Assembly (NCBI RefSeq): GCF_003182255.1
Contig: NZ_QGTQ01000035.1
Span: 1-64,000, forward strand
From: Paenibacillus cellulosilyticus
GTDB lineage: Bacteria; Bacillota; Bacilli; Paenibacillales; Paenibacillaceae
DNA length: 64,000 nt
Direction: 5' to 3'
The translations under genes were made by a program, and so were the position numbers. Shown here piece after piece: positions 27,338-36,129 of the stretch (its first letter is position 1; the number at the start of each line of letters is the position of its first letter). The notes beneath the pieces were generated by a model. The model ran no database searches, was not told where the DNA came from, and saw nothing but the letters and a program-made list of their open reading frames with translations.

Positions 27338-27387
27338 AAAGAGTCTTGCCCACAGACATTCGTCCGCTGCGGCAAGACTCTTTTTTT
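27338..27387 (+). terminator. terminator of yutI
   Basis: AAAGAGTCTTGCC at 27338-27350 pairs with GGCAAGACTCTTT at 27371-27383, followed by a T run. Confidence 0.9.
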
Positions 27388-27449
27388 GTTCTTCCTCATC
27401 GTGCCCGCTTCCGACACTTTTATTCGAGTTCACCTCATACAACGGCGGT

Positions 27450-28157
27450 CTAACGGTCATTCCAATGACGGTAACAATATTGATAGGACAAAATAAGGGA
27501 TTCGATTACAAGCTCGAGACCAAGACGCATATCTGCCGTCTGTGTCTCAATATTCTCCAGCACTGGCTCTTCCCCATGCCGCTGGAGACTTTGCTGCAGA
27601 TCGTCCTGAAGCTCAGAATTCATTAAATGAATCTCTACATTCCGTCTGCGGCGGAGCCGGTTCATCGGGGTCTTATACCGCTCCTTCAGCTCATCGAGCA
27701 CTTGTCCAAGTGCAGGATGCTTCCGATTGAGCCGCATATTGCGCAGCACTGTGAAGTATGAGAAATGCGGCTTCATCCGCTCCGTCTCCAGCTCCAGCAC
27801 ATCGTTCAGCAGCGTCCCCAGCTTATCAAGCAAGGAGAACATGCGAATAAAACCGTTTTTGTCAAAATACACATAGCGATGGTAGTCCAGCTGTTCCTCT
27901 GGCGACATCTGTCCGACTGCAGCACTCGTGATGCGGGCAGCAAACCGATCCGCTGCATAACAGCTCTGCTCCATCTCGTCGAGCGAACCGATAAGCCCTC
28001 GCGTCCATATATCATATTTGCGCAGCTTGCCTTCAGACGGTGTACCTACCTGAATCTGTCCATTCATCAATCGGGAGAAATTCCACATCTCATGAATTGC
28101 AGCAGCCAACCTGCCTTCCGGCACTAACGGCGGCTCTCCGAACATCGTACGCAGCAT
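27450..28157 (-). CDS. HEPN-domain protein (Cthe_2314-like)
   Basis: An all-helical protein of 235 residues. The C-terminal part carries RRRRNVEIH, an Arg-x4-His motif as found at the active site of HEPN ribonucleases. The overall pattern resembles the Cthe_2314 HEPN family of Firmicutes. No nucleotidyltransferase or antitoxin partner is adjacent, so a toxin role is unsupported. The start at 28157 has AAGGAG eight bases upstream. Confidence 0.7.
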   Translation of the reverse strand: MLRTMFGEPPLVPEGRLAAAIHEMWNFSRLMNGQIQVGTPSEGKLRKYDIWTRGLIGSLDEMEQSCYAADRFAARITSAAVGQMSPEEQLDYHRYVYFDKNGFIRMFSLLDKLGTLLNDVLELETERMKPHFSYFTVLRNMRLNRKHPALGQVLDELKERYKTPMNRLRRRRNVEIHLMNSELQDDLQQSLQRHGEEPVLENIETQTADMRLGLELVIESLILSYQYCYRHWNDR

Positions 28158-28192
28158 CGGCATAGCTCCTTCAACTATAATCAAGTTGCGAC

Positions 28193-28225
28193 AACGCCGC
28201 CGTCACATGATGTGTCGGCGGCGTT
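28193..28225 (-). terminator. hairpin after ctaA
   Basis: AACGCCGCCG and CGGCGGCGTT make a ten-pair stem. The minus-strand tail has few T, so termination is probable rather than certain. Confidence 0.45.
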
Positions 28226-28252
28226 TGTTGTTCGCTCGTGAGAATCGAGTTG

Positions 28253-29212
28253 TTATCTTCTACTGTCTCGATGCATTCGGCTTCGAATGAGCATATCGAG
28301 CATGATCGTAAACAACCCTGAAATAATTAAGTTATGGACCAAGCTTGTAAATACAAACATATTCTCGTTTGTCAGCTCATGTGTCAGCCATGCGCCGCTG
28401 AAGATCTGAGCGATAACGAGCACAAGAGACCATGCACTCGTCGCACGAAGCAGTTCTCCCCTCGCCCCACTGCGGCGTACTGCAATGAATACATACAGCA
28501 GCACGCAGAACAGAATAATCGCCGCGATACGATGCAGGAACACAGGCAGCGTTGCACCTTCCAGCTTAGGGACGAACTCGCCGTTGCACAATGGCCATCC
28601 GACACATCCACCCGACGATTCCGTATGGCGAATGTAAGCACCTAAGTAAACGACACAATAGCTGTAAATGACCGTAAACAGCATGATTCCATAATATTTG
28701 CGAGGTACTGCAGACCCCCAGCTGCTGGTTCTCCCCGTTCGTCTGTAACGGCTTATCCAAATAACAAGCAGCATGGTTGATGCGAATGCGAGCAGCGAGA
28801 TGCCGAAGTGAATGGCCATCACCGCATCCGATTGCGGCCACAGGACAGCAGCTGCGCCCATTAAGGCTTGCACAATCGTCAACGCCAACGCGCCGCTAGC
28901 ATACAACACAGCTTCACCATACTGTCTGTAGCTCTTCATCGTCATTATAAATGTTAATAAAGTTAATATACCTGCTAAGCCGCTAATGGCACGATGTGAA
29001 TATTCAATCAAAGATTCCAGCGTATAAGCCGGTACGAATTTACCGTTGCATAACGGCCAGTCATCACCACAGCCTCTGCCAGAATCGGTGTTCGTTACAA
29101 GCGCGCCCGCGAGCAGAACAAGAAGCATAACGATACAGGAAGCGGTAGCAACCACACGATAACGCCCCGTAATCACGACTATCACCCAATTTCTAATAAT
29201 TGTGAGCTCCAT
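28253..29212 (-). CDS. ctaA: heme A synthase
   Basis: CtaA oxidises the C8 methyl of heme O to the formyl of heme A for cytochrome aa3 oxidase. The 319 residues contain eight hydrophobic helices. Heme ligands are expected in EYSHRAISGLAG and FLHRIAAI, with matching His in the second and sixth to eighth helices. The extracellular Cys pairs GRGCGDDWPLCNG and GGCVGWPLCNG are typical of the Gram-positive type. A GTG about 13 codons downstream is a possible shorter start closer to the Bacillus length. No ctaB is adjacent. Confidence 0.93.
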   Translation of the reverse strand: MELTIIRNWVIVVITGRYRVVATASCIVMLLVLLAGALVTNTDSGRGCGDDWPLCNGKFVPAYTLESLIEYSHRAISGLAGILTLLTFIMTMKSYRQYGEAVLYASGALALTIVQALMGAAAVLWPQSDAVMAIHFGISLLAFASTMLLVIWISRYRRTGRTSSWGSAVPRKYYGIMLFTVIYSYCVVYLGAYIRHTESSGGCVGWPLCNGEFVPKLEGATLPVFLHRIAAIILFCVLLYVFIAVRRSGARGELLRATSAWSLVLVIAQIFSGAWLTHELTNENMFVFTSLVHNLIISGLFTIMLDMLIRSRMHRDSRR

Positions 29213-29318
29213 AACATGTCAACATTATGTTCATTATAGCCTTATGAATTATTGAATGCTATGTCGAAAATGGGACACTTCGTGGGGGCCCGCCAATTTC
29301 CTTCCTCAGGAGGTGGTA

Positions 29319-29335
29319 AGGGGCGTTGCCCCTTG
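29319..29335. repeat. short GC hairpin
   Basis: AAGGGGC-GTT-GCCCCTT, a perfect stem in the gap before the larger dispersed repeat. Confidence 0.5.
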
Positions 29336-29387
29336 AACCCGGTATTTTACATTTATTAACTAACTAAAACCAATATTTCTACCCACC

Positions 29388-29477
29388 TAAATCCTCCCTG
29401 CTAGGGAGGACCCCATGGGACTCCCGTCCCCTGGACCCCGGAAGGGGTTGGTGGCAGAACAGAGGCGTGAGCCAGAT
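29388..29477. repeat. dispersed repeat, copy 2
   Basis: Second copy of the element at 26417-26506, in the same orientation 2.97 kb away. Seventy bases are identical, including the AGGGAGGA hairpin. Confidence 0.85.
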
Positions 29478-29480
29478 GCT

Positions 29481-29676
29481 CCGTGCTGGGAATCGCGTGC
29501 CCTCTGGGGCAAGCTTACTTTGGTTGTATAAAACACCGCTGAGGCGCAAATAAGCAGCTACGTGCTGGGAGTCGCGTGCCCCCTTGGGGCAAGCTTACTT
29601 TGGGTGCGTAATAATACAACCCCGCCAAGGCGATGCGTGCTGGAAGTCGCCTACCCCTTTGGGGTGAGCTTACTTA
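29481..29676. repeat. three tandem-like hairpin repeats (CCCCTTTGGGG type)
   Basis: Copies at about 29481-29523, 29570-29603 and 29636-29676 share CGTGCTGGxAxTCGC, a C-run/G-run hairpin and AGCTTACTT. They occupy the gap between ctaA and the thioredoxin gene together with the 90-base element. No gene is seen in 29213-29769. Confidence 0.7.
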
Positions 29677-29702
29677 TTGTGCGTTTAACTGGGCTAAAAT
29701 AT

Positions 29703-29752
29703 AAAAAAAGTCCGTACCTTGAAGAGTTGAGCTCTTCAAGGTACGGACTTTA
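29703..29752 (-). terminator. terminator of the thioredoxin-like gene
   Basis: A perfect 20-pair stem (AAAGTCCGTACCTTGAAGAG and complement, TTGA loop) with seven T on the minus strand. Confidence 0.9.
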
Positions 29753-29769
29753 GTGTGTATGAAACGTTG

Positions 29770-30114
29770 TTAAGCTTGTGGCAATGCTGTGGCAACGGCT
29801 ACTGCGCGGTCTAGGAACTGCTCGATCTCGTCGCGTGTTTTGCGAAGCTTGCTGACGAAACGAACAAGCTCTTGGCCGTTCTTGAAGGCGATAAAGCTTG
29901 GGATGCCAAGAATGTTCAGCTCGCTGCACAGGTCAGGGAGATCGTCACGGTCGATTTGCACGAACTTGAGACGATCGGCATAGGCCTGCTCAACCTCTGG
30001 CATGAATGGATCGATAAAGTGGCAGTCACCGCACCACGTTGTCTTGAACACAGCAATGGTCAATTCGCCAGCAACCGCTTCGCGGAATGCTTCATCTGTC
30101 GTAATGATTTGCAT
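29770..30114 (-). CDS. thioredoxin family protein
   Basis: A 114-residue thioredoxin-fold protein with active site WCGDC (Cys28 and Cys31) instead of the usual WCGPC, and the cis-Pro in GIPSF. It has no signal peptide, so it acts in the cytoplasm. The non-standard middle residues suggest a redox potential or partner different from TrxA; YtpP-like proteins of Bacillus have a similar layout. AGGAGG precedes the ATG. It is monocistronic with a strong terminator. Confidence 0.88.
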   Translation of the reverse strand: MQIITTDEAFREAVAGELTIAVFKTTWCGDCHFIDPFMPEVEQAYADRLKFVQIDRDDLPDLCSELNILGIPSFIAFKNGQELVRFVSKLRKTRDEIEQFLDRAVAVATALPQA

Positions 30115-30157
30115 GGCGTTGTCCTCCTACAAACATAATCCAATTGCAATCCTTAGT

Positions 30158-31735
30158 CTATCCGACTTCACGTTCCATTGTAAATCTATATTTGATATCG
30201 TCATACGATAACCATGATACCGTCGCGCCTAATGCTTTAGCAAAGTCACGAGCAGGTACATAAGCAACGTTATCGACTACCGTAACCGGATAAGACCAAG
30301 TCACCTTCGAGCCATTCACGAGCGCTTGCTTGCTTCCCTTGTTCACGACAATGGTTGTGCCTGTAGCAGGGTCACTCAGATGAATGCCATCACGCTCTAC
30401 TGTCAAATTCAGTCCGAGCTTATTAGCCGCGTCTCGCAGTGGGACAATCGTAACACCGGATGCCGTTACAATAACCGGCGTATCTTCTGACCACACCGAC
30501 CAGCTAGCCGTTTGCTTGCCGATATGGAATTGGTTGCGGAGCAGCCAATAAGCATCGGATGACGGATCGAACAAGCGAAGCGTCTCGTAGCCTTGTTTGC
30601 TTTCCAGCGATTCCAGCGAAATTGCGGACAGCCGCTGTTTCTTCGTAAGCTTCTCCGTTACAACATCGCCATTGACGTTCCAGCGTTCCTGATCCATGCG
30701 AAGCACGAAGCCTTCGAACGGCATTTCTTCTTCATCTTCAATTGTACTAAAGTCCGGCTTGTACTGTGCTTCAAGCGACAGCTTGCGAATATCAAGCGTC
30801 GCGTCGACATATACGTCTGCCTTAACCGAGCTATTCTTGTTGATGACTTCGCTGAAGTCATCTTCTTTCTCCATCTCGATCATCGATTCATTCAAAGACG
30901 TCAACTCATCGATAATCTCATCGACAGCTGTGTCGATATCTTCTTCAGTCGGTTCGTATACTTCCCCGTTCTCATCCACCGCGATTGCATCCCGCAGCAC
31001 TGGATCAGCCAATACGAGGTCAACGAAGCCTTTCATCATCGTACGCATACCGTCACGATCACTCGTCAGCACCGTCAAATACGACTTCACCCATGTCCAT
31101 GCTTGTGCAGCATCCAGCTTCACATTCACATGCGCGAGCGACAGCGTTTCGCCGTTTACGGTCTCCTGCACGATCGGATCAACGGACAGATCCGTTGGAT
31201 TCGGCATTTTATCAATCAAATAGCCGCCTACATGATCCATCAGCTTGTAACCGATCTCCGTCAGCGATGTACTGTCTGTCTGAGCAGAACCGTCATCCTC
31301 CAAGTCCAGACCATAATTGTACATATCCAGTGCAGTGCGTCCCGTCATGTCGATCCAGAATGGACGTTTCGCTCCTTCTATTGTCATCAGCGCGGTCTGT
31401 CCATCTACAATAAGGGAATACCCAATCGAACGTTCGCCGAGCTTCAGCGCGCCTTTCATCGACATGTGTGTGCTATCCTGCTGCTTCGCTTCATCAACCT
31501 GCAGCGTTATATTCGAGAAGAGCGACATCAGTTCAGCTGATTCATCGGACAACTCCTCGTTAGTATCCGCTGCCTCATTGCGAAGCAATTGGAACGAGAA
31601 TGATCCTTTGCTTTCCAATGTTTGTACCTTCAGGCTATTGAGCAGTACGCGATTGAGATCAACTCCCGCTACCGCTTGACAGCCAGCAATGATGATGACT
31701 ACCGCCACCAGCATCAGCAGCGATAAGCGTTTCAT
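30158..31735 (-). CDS. lipoprotein with C-terminal copper-amine-oxidase-N (StlA) domain
   Basis: A 525-residue predicted lipoprotein: MKRLSLL start, lipobox IIIAGC with Cys19. The large middle region is acidic and looks like a LolA/DUF-type beta fold carrying repeated membrane-assay-like strands. The C-terminal about 110 residues (VTASGVTIVPLRDAANKLGL to YVPARDFAKALGA) are a copper amine oxidase N-terminal-like domain, common as a surface module in Paenibacillus; it does not imply oxidase activity. The start at 31735 has AAAGGG upstream. Role unknown. Confidence 0.75.
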   Translation of the reverse strand: MKRLSLLMLVAVVIIIAGCQAVAGVDLNRVLLNSLKVQTLESKGSFSFQLLRNEAADTNEELSDESAELMSLFSNITLQVDEAKQQDSTHMSMKGALKLGERSIGYSLIVDGQTALMTIEGAKRPFWIDMTGRTALDMYNYGLDLEDDGSAQTDSTSLTEIGYKLMDHVGGYLIDKMPNPTDLSVDPIVQETVNGETLSLAHVNVKLDAAQAWTWVKSYLTVLTSDRDGMRTMMKGFVDLVLADPVLRDAIAVDENGEVYEPTEEDIDTAVDEIIDELTSLNESMIEMEKEDDFSEVINKNSSVKADVYVDATLDIRKLSLEAQYKPDFSTIEDEEEMPFEGFVLRMDQERWNVNGDVVTEKLTKKQRLSAISLESLESKQGYETLRLFDPSSDAYWLLRNQFHIGKQTASWSVWSEDTPVIVTASGVTIVPLRDAANKLGLNLTVERDGIHLSDPATGTTIVVNKGSKQALVNGSKVTWSYPVTVVDNVAYVPARDFAKALGATVSWLSYDDIKYRFTMEREVG

Positions 31736-31830
31736 AGAAAATTTCCCTTTAAGCACGAATATGCCCCTTCCAAATGATAGGAATGAACTGCTCTATCATT
31801 CTATCACAGGAAGGAAGCATATGGTAGAAA

Positions 31831-33729
31831 TTATGACTCCGTACCGCTAGTTTGGCGATCTCCGCCGCGGCCTCTGCCGCCTCCGCCACCACCGAAGCCG
31901 CCGCCAAATCCGCTGCTTGCTTCGGTTACGCCGGACTCATTGACCCATGTTACGGTCGAGGAAGCTGTGAACGACACGACTTTCGTTCCACCGCTGTAAT
32001 CTCCGCCATCATAGAGGCCGCCCTTCTCTGTGCCATTTGACGTACCGCCCGAGTAGAGGGTATAAGCCGTGTCCTTCTTCATATCCGGTGAGCTGATGTA
32101 GACCGCTTGATAGTTTTTCGAAGGGGCGAACGTGATGATCGTATTGCCTGCGTCATCTTCGAGATGAACAAGTGTTCCAGCCAGCTGCGTCTCTGGATAC
32201 GTCATCAGAATGCCCGCCTGCGTCGAGCTGTCGGAAGCTGCTTGAACCATTCCGGAGCTGCCTGCTGCAATGAGTACGCCGCCTGTCATATCGAACGTAC
32301 CATCGTAATCGAGTGAGCCATTACCATTCATTGTTGGACCATTAACGATAACGGTGCCGCCGGACATCGTAATGCTGCCATTCGCATCAAGGCCATCGCC
32401 CTGCGCGTCTACGCTCAGATAGCCGCCGGTAATCGTCAGCATATTGTTCGAAGAGGAGCCTTCCCCGCCTGGCATGCCGCCGCCTTTAGGACCGCCGCCT
32501 TGTGTCATATCTGCTGGGGCAGTTCCATCCTGAGGCATATCTGCCGGAGCCGTGCCATCTTGCGGTACATCTGTTGGTACCGTTCCATCCGTTGGCATCT
32601 CTCCTTGTGGTGCGCCACCTTGCGCTTCACCCTCTGTGCCTTCGGTATCGCTGCTTCCGCTCGCCGCATTCACGCCGTCATCGCTTGCGACAACATGCGT
32701 TTCCCCGCCGGCAATCGTAATCGAGCTTGCCTCAAGACCTTCGTTGCTCTGCGTAATGTCGATCGTCCCATCAGCGATCAGAAGTGCAATATCGGAATGA
32801 ATGCCGTCATCGCCGGCCGCAATGTGGAAATCACCACCGTTAATCGCGATGCCGCCGCTGCTGTGCAGCCCATCCTTCCCGGATTCAATGCTGAACGTGC
32901 CGCCCTCCACGGCGATAATACCTTCATCGCCCTCATTATCATTCGTTGTCTTAATACCGTGGCCTTGCGCATCGATTACGAATTCGCCGTCCTTCACAGC
33001 AACCAGATCGCGTCCCATTATCGCATCATCGGCTGCTGTAATATTGAATGTGCCGCCCGTAATTTTCAGCTTATCTTTACTTGTAATCCCGTTATTGTAG
33101 TTCGCTTCTACCGTCAGCTTGCCAGTGCCATTAATCGTCATGTCATCTTTGCTGAAAATCGTGGCGTTCGGCTCATCGGTCGAATCGTCTGCGAACTCAT
33201 ACGACGTTCCATCCGACACCACGTTGTCCGTGCCTTCTGGCAGGGACAGAATAAGCTTGCCTGCCTCCTCTACATAGATCGGAGAGCTCTTGCTGTAATG
33301 GATTTCCGCTCCATTTAGAATCAGGCGGACAACGCCTTTATCGGCTACGTTCACGATGATTTGCCCATCATCCAGCTTGCCGCTCACAACATACGTACCA
33401 GCTGCCGTAATCGATATGGAGCCATCCTTCACTTCTGCACCTGTACCTTCTACGGATGCTGTTGTCCCATTCAACTTAATCGTCGTAACCTCGGATGCAT
33501 CCCAATCGGTATACCTATCATCTGCGTCGTATTCAATCGTCTCATTACTGAGATCCAAGCTTGCCGTCTGAACCGATGCACTGGTCGTTGTTGCTGTCAC
33601 ATTGCTTGTGCTTACGGTACTGCTCGTAGTCGTAGATGCCGTCGAATTGCTGCCGCAAGCAGCAAGCATTGCCGTACACATTGCGATAATCGCCAGCTTC
33701 GATAATCTTTTTTTATTCTTGTTATACAT
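31831..33729 (-). CDS. carbohydrate-binding beta-helix lipoprotein (Cthe_2159/DUF4353 family)
   Basis: A 632-residue lipoprotein (lipobox MLAAC, Cys25). Repeated short strands of the type GGTFNITAADDAI and GGDFHIAAGDDGIHS form a right-handed beta-helix like that of the pectin-binding Cthe_2159 family. Residues about 375-425 are a Pro/Asp/Gly linker with imperfect repeats of VPQDGTAPADM. The C terminus is Gly-rich (GGGFGGGGGGRGRGG). It is the last gene of a probable operon with the DUF4956 and VTC-domain genes, an association seen in many Firmicutes, often with CotH, which is absent here. Confidence 0.82.
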   Translation of the reverse strand: MYNKNKKRLSKLAIIAMCTAMLAACGSNSTASTTTSSTVSTSNVTATTTSASVQTASLDLSNETIEYDADDRYTDWDASEVTTIKLNGTTASVEGTGAEVKDGSISITAAGTYVVSGKLDDGQIIVNVADKGVVRLILNGAEIHYSKSSPIYVEEAGKLILSLPEGTDNVVSDGTSYEFADDSTDEPNATIFSKDDMTINGTGKLTVEANYNNGITSKDKLKITGGTFNITAADDAIMGRDLVAVKDGEFVIDAQGHGIKTTNDNEGDEGIIAVEGGTFSIESGKDGLHSSGGIAINGGDFHIAAGDDGIHSDIALLIADGTIDITQSNEGLEASSITIAGGETHVVASDDGVNAASGSSDTEGTEGEAQGGAPQGEMPTDGTVPTDVPQDGTAPADMPQDGTAPADMTQGGGPKGGGMPGGEGSSSNNMLTITGGYLSVDAQGDGLDANGSITMSGGTVIVNGPTMNGNGSLDYDGTFDMTGGVLIAAGSSGMVQAASDSSTQAGILMTYPETQLAGTLVHLEDDAGNTIITFAPSKNYQAVYISSPDMKKDTAYTLYSGGTSNGTEKGGLYDGGDYSGGTKVVSFTASSTVTWVNESGVTEASSGFGGGFGGGGGGRGRGGDRQTSGTES

Positions 33730-33786
33730 AGAATCAATTCCCTTCCAGTTTGGTCGGTTGCTGCAAGTTCATAAATTCAATTCAAG

Positions 33787-34467
33787 TTAACCCTCAACGA
33801 CAGTTGGTGCCATCGTCAGCGAAATATCAAGGTTGCCATTTCGGACGCGGATCGCATCGAGCAGTTCCTTCTGATCGATGTTATCATCGAATGTGACGGC
33901 ATAAACCAGCTCGTACAAGCTGCCCAGCTCGGTCGTTCTTACTTTCTTCAGTTCATATTTCACGTTGAAAATGTTAAAAATCTCATCAAACGTACGTTCA
34001 TAGTTCAGGTTTTCAGGAATCGTAACTTTCAACAGTTTATGCGTGGACGTTTTCGCCCCGAATTTGATTGCTTTCAGCAGGAACATCAGCAAGCAGAGTA
34101 CAATCGTGAACAATACAGCATAGCCATAAGCGCCGACGCCGCACGCGAGACCGGCCGCCATCGTGAACAGGACGAACGAGATGTCTTTCGAGTCACCGGG
34201 AGCACTTCGGAACCGGATAATCGAGAAGGCGCCTGCTAAACTGAACGCTCGTGCGATATTGCTGCCGATTAGCAGAATAATAATGGCTACGATCGTAGGC
34301 AATACGATCATCGTAAGTGCAAAGCTTTGCGTATAGGTTGCTTGTGTTTTCATATAGGTGAGGCTGATAATTGCGCCTAGCGCGAAGGATAGGAACAAAG
34401 TAATGAGTGCATCGCTAAGCGATAATTCGGTCACGGACGCTGTAGTCGAGAATAGGGAATCTAACAT
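33787..34467 (-). CDS. DUF4956 membrane protein
   Basis: A 226-residue protein with four or five hydrophobic helices in the N-terminal two thirds (LSFALGAIISLTYM, MIVLPTIVAIIILLI, GLACGVGAYGYAVLFTIVLC) and a soluble C-terminal domain resembling an ACT or ferredoxin-like fold. The motif SIIRFRSAPGDSKDISFVL is characteristic of DUF4956. It overlaps the end of the VTC-domain gene by 7 bases, so the two are coupled. The activity is unknown; the pairing suggests a membrane complex. Confidence 0.85.
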   Translation of the reverse strand: MLDSLFSTTASVTELSLSDALITLFLSFALGAIISLTYMKTQATYTQSFALTMIVLPTIVAIIILLIGSNIARAFSLAGAFSIIRFRSAPGDSKDISFVLFTMAAGLACGVGAYGYAVLFTIVLCLLMFLLKAIKFGAKTSTHKLLKVTIPENLNYERTFDEIFNIFNVKYELKKVRTTELGSLYELVYAVTFDDNIDQKELLDAIRVRNGNLDISLTMAPTVVEG

Positions 34468-35204
34468 AATTGGAGTCGCTCCTTTATTTGTTGTTCATTG
34501 CGAATATTCATGCGGTATTCGTTACCGTATTTGGAGAAGCCCGTTCGGAACATTTGCAGCTCGGACAACAGATGCGCGAGCCATACGGGAACGGTTTTCT
34601 CGGCTTTCACTTCCATCAGCCATAAGCCTGGCGCCATGAGCGCTTCGCCGTGATCGCCATCCTCCAGCCTGATATCTTCTCGACGTGAGCGGATATTCGT
34701 ATCGAAGGTGATGCGCAGATCCCTGTTGCCTCTGCAGAACATCGCGATCCGGTCATAAGCCAGATACACAGCCGGCTGCAGCTCATAGCGCTGAAGGAAA
34801 TATTGAATTTCTTGAATAACCTGCTTATTCATATAAGGCTTGAATTCCGGTACTTTACCCGTCCGAACGAACTCATAAGCCTCATCGAGCTTCATCGCCG
34901 TTCTTCTTTTGTTAACGAGACCAAATACCTTCTTCTTCAGCTCCACGTATACCTTGGCATCCGGCTTCGGTACACCATACGCCCGAATTCTCAGCTTCTC
35001 ACGATATTTCGGCTTCGAGAGACTGTTGCGGATAATCGAGTGCTGCTCGGTATCGTAATAAATGTTGCTGATCGAGTAAAATTGATTGTTCTGGTTGTAT
35101 TCATCCAAGTCCATATATTGAAGCAATCGGTTATAAATGTCTTGAAAAGACTGGCTGTCCATCAGATACTTATTCTCGTATCGATTAAATACTTCAATGG
35201 CCAT
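34461..35204 (-). CDS. VTC-domain protein (polyphosphate polymerase domain)
   Basis: A 247-residue protein with the VTC catalytic-tunnel pattern: RYENKYLMD at the N terminus, RIRAYG and KVYVELKKK basic strands, and LMEVKAEKTVPVWL. These Lys, Arg and Glu residues line the beta-barrel tunnel in yeast Vtc4 and related enzymes that make polyphosphate or bind triphosphate. Whether this bacterial version makes polyphosphate is not known. The start at 35204 follows GGGGGAACGA. It is first in an operon with DUF4956 and the beta-helix lipoprotein. Confidence 0.82.
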   Translation of the reverse strand: MAIEVFNRYENKYLMDSQSFQDIYNRLLQYMDLDEYNQNNQFYSISNIYYDTEQHSIIRNSLSKPKYREKLRIRAYGVPKPDAKVYVELKKKVFGLVNKRRTAMKLDEAYEFVRTGKVPEFKPYMNKQVIQEIQYFLQRYELQPAVYLAYDRIAMFCRGNRDLRITFDTNIRSRREDIRLEDGDHGEALMAPGLWLMEVKAEKTVPVWLAHLLSELQMFRTGFSKYGNEYRMNIRNEQQIKERLQLC

Positions 35205-35451
35205 CTTTCGTTCCCCCTGTCCTAAGTGCGTCTTGCATCGCCTGTTCATGACTGTATATTAGGACGGTAACCTTTAACGAATCTTAAATGTTTGTAAAGG
35301 TTTTTCGTAAGATTTTCTTCTAATCACGGAGTACCATAAGAAGCCTATTCGGCATCGAATCATGCTTGCAGCAGAGACTTTAAGCTTGATTAAAGGTTCG
35401 CTTCCTATAATAGGCTCACCAAGACAACACCAAGAAAAGAGGAATTCCGAC

Positions 35452-36129
35452 ATGCGAATCTTAATTGTTGAAGACGAGGTTAACCTCGCTGAAGCTTTAT
35501 CTCAAATATTGAAGAAACATAATTATTCCGTCGATGTCGTCCATGACGGCCAAGCGGGTCTCGATAACGCCCTAGCCGGCATCTATGATCTGCTGCTGCT
35601 CGACATCATGCTTCCGAAGATGGATGGCATTACTGTATTGAAAGAACTAAGGAACGAAGGCGTTGCTACACCCGTCATTTTGCTAACCGCCAAAGGCGAA
35701 GAGCACGACAAAATCACCGGGCTCGATTACGGCGCAGATGATTATGTGGCCAAGCCTTTCTCAACAGGCGAACTGCTGGCCCGCATTCGGGCGGCATTAA
35801 GAAGAAGAGGCGAGGTCGTGCCTGACGACAGCTTGAAGTTCGGCGACCTTGAACTGAATACAGCGAATCTGAAGCTTACATGCAGCGGAAAGGAAATGAA
35901 GCTCATTCTGAAGGAATGTGAGCTGATGGAGCTGCTCATTATGAGGAAGACAGCGATCACGTCCAAGGAGCTCATTATCGAGAAGCTGTGGGGATTCGAT
36001 TCGGATGTGGAGCATAACAACGTCGAGGTTTACATTTCATTCCTGCGCAAAAAATTGACGTTCCTGCAATCTTCGGTCCGGATTTCGACGATCCGAGGCG
36101 TTGGCTACGTACTGGAGGAGACTTCCTAA
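35452..36129 (+). CDS. OmpR-family response regulator
   Basis: A 225-residue two-domain regulator: receiver with phosphoacceptor D51 (LLLLDIMLPKMDG) and conserved Lys in LLTAKGEEHD, then a winged-helix DNA-binding domain ending in RGVGYVLEE. The start at 35452 has AGAGGAA upstream. It overlaps the kinase gene by one base and is divergent from the VTC/DUF4956/beta-helix operon, so that operon is a plausible target. Confidence 0.93.
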   Translation: MRILIVEDEVNLAEALSQILKKHNYSVDVVHDGQAGLDNALAGIYDLLLLDIMLPKMDGITVLKELRNEGVATPVILLTAKGEEHDKITGLDYGADDYVAKPFSTGELLARIRAALRRRGEVVPDDSLKFGDLELNTANLKLTCSGKEMKLILKECELMELLIMRKTAITSKELIIEKLWGFDSDVEHNNVEVYISFLRKKLTFLQSSVRISTIRGVGYVLEETS

